From Thiobacillus sp. 63-78 (GTDB lineage: Bacteria > Pseudomonadota > Gammaproteobacteria > Burkholderiales > Thiobacillaceae): a DNA stretch of 64,000 nt. The DNA lies in contig MKWM01000031.1 in the NCBI GenBank assembly GCA_001899765.1, forward strand, positions 1-64,000, in the 5' to 3' direction. A model generated the notes under the pieces. The model did no database searches. It was not told the origin of the DNA and saw nothing but the letters and a program-made list of their open reading frames with translations. A program made the translations under genes and the position numbers. Positions 58,992-64,000 of the stretch are shown here, in pieces. Position 1 is the first letter of the stretch; each line of letters starts with the position of its first letter.

Positions 58992-59681
58992 TCATTCCGG
59001 CAACGATTCCCGGATCCGTTTCACCAGATCAGGGCTTTGGGGGGTCAAGTTCACGATCCAGTAGTGCGATTTGTCTGCCGTGGGCCTGCCCCGATGCGAG
59101 TACCCCGTTCTCAGAGTGAATGAGTTGTCCTTCGGGTCCACGCTGTACAAGCCATCGCTCTTGTCCAGATCCCAATAGAACGGGCTTGTAAAGGGCTTTC
59201 CCCGGAATAAATTGCCCTTGCCCTGGCTTTCGTCCCATTCGATCTTCAAGCGCCGTCCCTGCAACAGCGAAACCGTGGCGTTTTGAATGTCCTGGCTATT
59301 CTGGACGATCGGTTCGCCATGCACCCAATACTGTTCGATCCTCACCTTGGCCGAGGTCTGCATGATCGCTGCCGCGTCGGCTACCGGCACGGCAGCGGGC
59401 CGGGCCTGCGCCGGCCGGGGCGCCGGCGGTTTCGCTTCCCCTCCCGCCTTGAGGTCGTTCCGGATGACCGACGATACCGTCTCGTCGGCAAAACCCGCTT
59501 CCTTGAGCCGCACCACCCTGTCGACGTTGCCATAATCGTTCTCAACCATGAAGCGGATGACATCCTCGCCAAGGCCGGACGACTTCAGCCGGGTCAATTC
59601 ATCGGTGGTCAATGCAGCCAGTGCCGCCCCGGAAGAAACCAGGGCAATGGTTCCAATCAAGAAAAAGAATTTCGTCTTCAT
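58992..59681 (-). CDS. secreted protein of unknown function
   Basis: This 229-residue protein is taken from MKTKFFFLIGTIALVSSGAA, a clear signal peptide; an ATG nine codons upstream is the alternative. Two helical repeats (LTTDELTRLKSSGLGEDVIR, YGNVDRVVRLKEAGFADETV) are followed by a Pro/Ala linker (about 88-110) and a beta-rich C-terminal domain containing SPFYWDLDKSDGLYSVDP. It is probably periplasmic or envelope-associated. No family is recognised. Confidence 0.75.
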   Translation of the reverse strand: MKTKFFFLIGTIALVSSGAALAALTTDELTRLKSSGLGEDVIRFMVENDYGNVDRVVRLKEAGFADETVSSVIRNDLKAGGEAKPPAPRPAQARPAAVPVADAAAIMQTSAKVRIEQYWVHGEPIVQNSQDIQNATVSLLQGRRLKIEWDESQGKGNLFRGKPFTSPFYWDLDKSDGLYSVDPKDNSFTLRTGYSHRGRPTADKSHYWIVNLTPQSPDLVKRIRESLPE

Positions 59682-59708
59682 TCCAGAGATCACGGTCAAA
59701 TTCCTCAT

Positions 59709-60077
59709 TCAAACAGTCAGTCGATCATTCAATTACGTGGGGGAAAGCAAGCGGGGACATGCGCGACAGGTCACCGTTTCAGTGGTTCAGGCAACAATCG
59801 GCGGAGACGGGTTGATTATGCCCCAAGTTCGGGTTGGCCGACCAAGGACGCCTACCGGCCATGAATTCGCTGCACGCTTCCGGACATCGCGTCCGCATCT
59901 CATCGTACGCCCGATGAACGCCGGGTAAGGTCGGGAAAACCGCTACGTCGTCGGAATTCCGCTCCTCGCGGCAAGCCGCGCACTCCCGGCAGGCGGCCAT
60001 CTCGCCAGATCATGTTGCGCCAGCCCACTGTCTGGCTTGTGCGCATCCGCCAGGACGAATCCGTCGCCGCGGGAAAA
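59709..60077. other. intergenic region without a supported gene
   Basis: Between the secreted protein gene and the cupin gene I see no supported gene. Frames on both strands lack ribosome-binding sites and show irregular composition. No tandem or strong inverted repeats are seen. Confidence 0.5.
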
Positions 60078-60410
60078 TCATGTGCGCCTCAGCAAAATCG
60101 TGACGAGCAGGGCGGAGTCCGTCAATGCCCTGACGGCGTGCGGCGCTGCGTCGGCAAGGTAGACCATGGTGCCCGCACGGAGGATCTGGGTTCGTCCATA
60201 CGCCTCGAATTCCACCTCCCCTTCCAGGCATTGCAGCGTGAGCGCGCCCGCCGCCTTGTGCTCGGGGGCGACCTGGCCCGCCGGCAACACGAAGCGGAAT
60301 ACTTCGAGGTGTTCCGCCCTGACCAGCGTGCTCGAGCCCGTCTGGCGCAACGCTGCGCCAAGTGGGCGAATATCGATCAATTCACCCGATGCTGCGTGGG
60401 AGATAGCCAT
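60078..60410 (-). CDS. small cupin-domain protein
   Basis: This 110-residue protein has CAGGAG before its ATG. It has the single-domain cupin pattern: VLPAGQVAPEHKAAGALTLQ (motif 1 with His), GEVEFEAYG, and MVYLADAAPHAVRAL (motif 2 with His). Some metal ligands appear to be missing. It may be a small-molecule sensor or enzyme. It lies downstream of glgP on the same strand, 146 bp away. Confidence 0.75.
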   Translation of the reverse strand: MAISHAASGELIDIRPLGAALRQTGSSTLVRAEHLEVFRFVLPAGQVAPEHKAAGALTLQCLEGEVEFEAYGRTQILRAGTMVYLADAAPHAVRALTDSALLVTILLRRT

Positions 60411-60556
60411 GACAACTCCTGAATGTAGTCAAGTCCGGCGGGCGGACTGACGCCAAACGATCCGCTCCATTTGTCTCATCCACACCTGCCGCTTGCGGAC
60501 GGGGCCGATCCGTATCAAGCCTTCCCGCCACGGATTGACTATAGCAGCCCGTCCAT

Positions 60557-62983
60557 CTATGTGAGTTTCCAGATGTCGGCGTTGTATTTCTGTATGGTGC
60601 GGTCGGTCGAGAAGAAGCCGCTCGACGCCGTATTGAGGATGCTCTTGCTCGTCCAGCACGCCTTGTCCCGCCAGGCCTGTTCAACCTGTTGCTGCGCATC
60701 GACATAACTGCGGAAATCCGCCAGCACCATCCAGGGGTCGTTCGGGCTCAACAAGGTATCGAGGATCACATCGAAGATACCCGGTTCGCTCAGATTGAAA
60801 TGGCCCGATGCCAGCAGGTCGATCACCCCGCGCAGTTCAGGGTCGCTATCCACGTAGTGCTGCGGCTGGTAGTGCGGGCGCAGTGCCTCGACTTCCTCTG
60901 CGTGCAGGCCGAACAGGAAGAAATTGTCCTCCCCCACGGCATCGAGGATTTCGATGTTTGCGCCGTCGTAGGTGCCGATCGTCACGGCGCCGTTCATCAT
61001 GAATTTCATGTTGCCGGTGCCGGAGGCCTCCTTGCCGGCGGTCGAAATCTGCTCGGACAGATCGGTTGCGGGCGCGATGATCTCCATGCTGCTTACCCGG
61101 TAGTTGGGCAGGAAAGCCATCTTCAGGCGATCGCCCACGTCGTAATCGCCGTTGATCACCTCGGCCACGTTGTTGATGAGCTTGATGATGCGTTTGGCCA
61201 TCGCATAGCCCGGCGCGGCCTTGCCGCCAAACAGGACGCAGCGATCGACCCAATTCTCCAGCTGGTCATGATTGATGCGGTTGTACAGATGAATCACGTG
61301 CAGCACGTTGAGCAACTGCCGCTTGTATTCATGAATGCGTTTGACCTGCACATCGAACAGCGCGTCCGGATTGAACTCCACCCGACACTCGGTCTTGATC
61401 AGTTTGGCGAGACGCTCCTTGTTGGCACGTTTCACCGCACGCCATTCGGCGTGAAAGGATGAATGATCCGCCGCAGCCAGCGGCTTCAGCCGCGCCAGTT
61501 GCGAGAGGTCGGCGACCCACTCCTCGCCGATCTCCCGGTTGATCAGGGCGCTCATGCCGGGATTGGCGTGCGCCACCCAGCGGCGCGGCGTCACGCCATT
61601 GGTCTTGTTGTTGAACTTGTACGGCCAGAGTTCGAAGAAATCACGAAACAGCCCTTCCTTCAATAGCCGCGAATGCAGCGCCGCCACGCCGTTGACCGAG
61701 AAGCTGCCGACGATGGCCAGCCACGCCATGCGCAGCTGTCTGACCTCGCCTTCCTCGATGATCGACATGCGCTGCCGGCGTTCGATATCCCCTGGCCATT
61801 TCATCGCCACCTTGTGCAGGAAGCGGCCGTTGATTTCGTAGATGATTTCCAGCGGTCGCGGCAGCAGACGCTCGAATAGCGCCACGGGCCAGCGCTCCAG
61901 CGCCTCGGGCAGCAGCGTGTGGTTGGTGTAGGCCATGCACTGCGAGGTGATCGCCCAGGCTGCGTCCCACTGCAGGCGCTCGTTGTCGAGCAGCAGGCGC
62001 ATCAGTTCGGCCACCGCGATGGTGGGATGCGTGTCGTTCATCTGGAAGACGTTGTGCTCGGCGAATTTCATCAGGTCGCTGTTGCCGGCCGCGCGCCACT
62101 GGCGCAGCGCATCCTGCAGGCTGGCCGAGGCCAGGAAATACTGCTGGCGCAGGCGCAGTTCCTTGCCGCTCTCGCTGCTGTCGTTCGGGTACAGCACCAT
62201 CGAGATGTGTTCGGCGTGATTCTTCGCCTGCACCGCTTCGGAGTAGCTGCCGGCATTGAATTCATTCAGATCGAACACGTCCGTGGCGGCCGACTTCCAC
62301 AGGCGCAGCGTGTTCACCACATGGTTGCGGTAACCCGAGACCGGCATGTCATACGGGATGGCCAGCACGTCGCGGGTATTTGCCCAGCGCGCGCGGGGAA
62401 TGCCTTCCTTGTCGTGGAAATGTTCGGTATGGCCGCCGAACGACACCCGGCAGGTGAATTCGGAACGCTCGACTTCCCATGGATTGCCATCGCGCAGCCA
62501 GTGATCGGGCTCCTCGACCTGATAGCCGTTTTCGATGTTCTGGCGGAACATGCCGTACTCGTAATGGATGCCATAGCCCATCACGGGCAGATCCAGCGTG
62601 GCGCAGCTGTCCATGAAGCAGGCTGCCAGCCGTCCCAGGCCGCCATTGCCGAGGCCGGCATCGGTCTCCTCCTCGGCAACGTCCTCGAGCGTCTGGCCGA
62701 AGCTCTGCAGCGCCTCGCGCGCGGCCGTGTCCAGTCCCAGGTTGAGCACGTGGTTGGACAATGCCCGGCCGATCAGGAACTCCAGCGAGAGGTAATATGC
62801 ACGGCGCTTGCCGGGCTGGTCGCGTACGGCATAGGTATTCATCCAGTCCGACATGAGCCGGTCGCGCAGCGTCCAGGCCAGCGCCTGATAGGTGTAGACC
62901 CTCGGGCAGCCATGGAAGCGCCCCAGGTGATAAAACTGGTAGCGCTGGAAATCCGCGGTCAGCGCTTCACCGCTATCGGGCAA
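60557..62983 (-). CDS. glgP: glycogen/alpha-glucan phosphorylase
   Basis: This 808-residue protein has the PLP-binding region SGTGNMKFMMNGAVTIGTYDG (split by one residue class), AYYLSLEFLIGRALSNHVLN and DTHPTIAVAELMRLL. It releases glucose-1-phosphate from glycogen. The open frame here starts at a TTG at 62983. A better ATG at 63030, with GCGGAAAG upstream, is out of frame by one base because of a run of eight C residues (63001-63008, minus strand). One extra C would join it. Confidence 0.93.
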   Translation of the reverse strand: MPDSGEALTADFQRYQFYHLGRFHGCPRVYTYQALAWTLRDRLMSDWMNTYAVRDQPGKRRAYYLSLEFLIGRALSNHVLNLGLDTAAREALQSFGQTLEDVAEEETDAGLGNGGLGRLAACFMDSCATLDLPVMGYGIHYEYGMFRQNIENGYQVEEPDHWLRDGNPWEVERSEFTCRVSFGGHTEHFHDKEGIPRARWANTRDVLAIPYDMPVSGYRNHVVNTLRLWKSAATDVFDLNEFNAGSYSEAVQAKNHAEHISMVLYPNDSSESGKELRLRQQYFLASASLQDALRQWRAAGNSDLMKFAEHNVFQMNDTHPTIAVAELMRLLLDNERLQWDAAWAITSQCMAYTNHTLLPEALERWPVALFERLLPRPLEIIYEINGRFLHKVAMKWPGDIERRQRMSIIEEGEVRQLRMAWLAIVGSFSVNGVAALHSRLLKEGLFRDFFELWPYKFNNKTNGVTPRRWVAHANPGMSALINREIGEEWVADLSQLARLKPLAAADHSSFHAEWRAVKRANKERLAKLIKTECRVEFNPDALFDVQVKRIHEYKRQLLNVLHVIHLYNRINHDQLENWVDRCVLFGGKAAPGYAMAKRIIKLINNVAEVINGDYDVGDRLKMAFLPNYRVSSMEIIAPATDLSEQISTAGKEASGTGNMKFMMNGAVTIGTYDGANIEILDAVGEDNFFLFGLHAEEVEALRPHYQPQHYVDSDPELRGVIDLLASGHFNLSEPGIFDVILDTLLSPNDPWMVLADFRSYVDAQQQVEQAWRDKACWTSKSILNTASSGFFSTDRTIQKYNADIWKLT

Positions 62984-63046
62984 TCGTCTGAGGGCGACGT
63001 GGGGGGGGAGGCAGATTTCTCGTCTGGCATGATCTTTCCGCTCAGG

Positions 63047-64000
63047 TCACATGGAATACAGCGCAAGGTAATGGTCGGCGCTGTCCGACCAGTCGAACGA
63101 CTGGCGCATGCCGGCCTGCTGCAGGCGCCGCCATTGCGCCGGCTGGCGGTACAGGTCGAGCGCACGCCGGACGGCTTGCAGGAATGCCGCCACATCGGGC
63201 GTGTCGAACACGAAACCGGTGGCGCTGCCGGCCGCCAGGCTGTCTGCGTCCGCATCGATCACGGTATCGGCCAGTCCGCCGGTTCTGAAAACGATGGGCG
63301 GTGTACCGTACCGCAGACTGTACATCTGGTTGAGGCCGCACGGTTCGAAACGGGACGGCATCATGAACAGGTCGGCGCCGGCTTCGACTTGGTGCGCCAA
63401 GGCCTCGTCATAGCCGATCACGACGAATACGCGCTCGGGATGCTGTCTGGCCAGACGCACAAGTTTCTGCTCGTAACCCGCCTGGCCGCTGCCGACCAGC
63501 ACAAAACGCGCATCGGTCTCGGCCAGCAGCACGGGAATGGCCGTCAGTACCCAATCGATACCCTTCTGCTCGACCAGCCGCCCCACCAGCCCCAATAGCG
63601 GCGCCCGCATCGCCTCGTCGTCGGCGTGCGACAGGAAACGTTCGATCAGCGCCTGCTTGTTCCGCCGCTTGCCGGGCTGGATTCGGCGCACCGAGTAATG
63701 CGCGGGCAGATGCGGATCGGTGGACGGGTTCCATATCCGGGTATCGATTCCATTCAGGATGCCGTGCAGTTTGTAGCGCCGGGACAGCAGCAGACCGTCA
63801 AGTCCGTAACCGAATGCCGGCGTGCAGATTTCGTTGGCATAGGTGGGGCTCACCGTGGTGACAGCATCGGCATAGACGATGCCGGCTTTCAACATCGACA
63901 TGCCGCCGTGGAATTCCACGCCTTCGGACGACCACCACGGGCCAGGCAGCTGCAAACGAACGAAATCGGTATGTGAAAAATAGCCGCCGTAGGCGAGATT
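63047..64000 (-). CDS. glgA: glycogen synthase, C-terminal part (runs off the window)
   Basis: At least 317 residues are present with the N-terminus beyond the window edge. [52 protein letters not shown] and [20 protein letters not shown] are GT5 glycogen synthase signatures. It transfers glucose from ADP-glucose. Its stop lies 17 bp before the probable glgP ATG, so synthesis and breakdown genes form one operon. Confidence 0.95.
   Translation of the reverse strand, partial: NLAYGGYFSHTDFVRLQLPGPWWSSEGVEFHGGMSMLKAGIVYADAVTTVSPTYANEICTPAFGYGLDGLLLSRRYKLHGILNGIDTRIWNPSTDPHLPAHYSVRRIQPGKRRNKQALIERFLSHADDEAMRAPLLGLVGRLVEQKGIDWVLTAIPVLLAETDARFVLVGSGQAGYEQKLVRLARQHPERVFVVIGYDEALAHQVEAGADLFMMPSRFEPCGLNQMYSLRYGTPPIVFRTGGLADTVIDADADSLAAGSATGFVFDTPDVAAFLQAVRRALDLYRQPAQWRRLQQAGMRQSFDWSDSADHYLALYSM

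Overview
The window is GC-rich chromosomal DNA, most likely from a betaproteobacterium of the Thiobacillus/Nitrosomonadales type. That assignment is an inference from gene content: a Tat-exported HiPIP, a quinol NO reductase beside nsrR, an rnfABCDGE-nth operon, tandem periplasmic c-type cytochromes, a CcoI-type copper ATPase, and betaproteobacterial gene orders (pcnB-folK-deoxynucleoside kinase-panBCD; bpt-aat).

Layout. 1-420: tRNA-Ala, a small membrane protein and tRNA-Glu. About 375-12668: a compact integrated element in the 3' half of tRNA-Glu. It is bounded by a 44-bp direct repeat (42 of 44 identical) and has a tyrosine integrase at its right end. One minus-strand gene train encodes replication functions (AlpA-like regulator, winged-helix initiator with internal iterons, DnaB helicase) and tail-morphogenesis proteins (tail assembly chaperone-like, gp10/gpG-like, tape measure). 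No capsid, portal, terminase, lysis or repressor gene is visible, yet its genes look intact. Between the operon terminator and attL lie about 800 bp without convincing genes. They hold four tandem hairpin units, each behind its own -10 hexamer. Two of them share a covarying three-way-junction fold. This small-RNA array is the most novel feature I see.

12.8-25.6 kb: tRNA-Arg, a membrane-anchored PrxQ-type peroxiredoxin overlapping a diguanylate cyclase, pgsA-like, hrpA (with two in-frame dispersed-repeat insertions), a CbiM-like permease, a YecA-family protein, a HAD phosphatase, a PDC-sensor protein, and nsrR divergent from norZ. 25.7-34.3 kb: rnfABCDGE, a small basic ORF, nth, a DUF1841 gene and an HDOD/pseudo-receiver/GGDEF protein. 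34.3-41.3 kb: a Pat-type protein acyltransferase divergent from an HDAC-family deacetylase, two monoheme cytochromes c, a secreted SNase-like nuclease and recN. 41.4-48.9 kb: nadK and hrcA diverge from a palindromic heptamer-repeat region with outward -10 boxes; then hemH, folA, thyA, a lipoprotein metalloprotease, bpt and aat. 49-54 kb: ccoI, a FrnE/DsbA-family gene with an internal UGA at an expected Cys codon, a cyclophilin and HiPIP. 54-59 kb: pcnB, folK, a deoxynucleoside kinase, panB, panC, panD. 59-64 kb: a secreted protein of unknown role, a cupin, and glgA-glgP, whose 5' end has a C8 tract that puts the natural ATG out of frame.

Short dispersed repeats occur throughout: about 110-123-bp inverted-repeat elements at three sites, heptamer arrays at two and GC-rich repeats inside hrpA. 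They appear to shape intergenic regions and even protein sequence.
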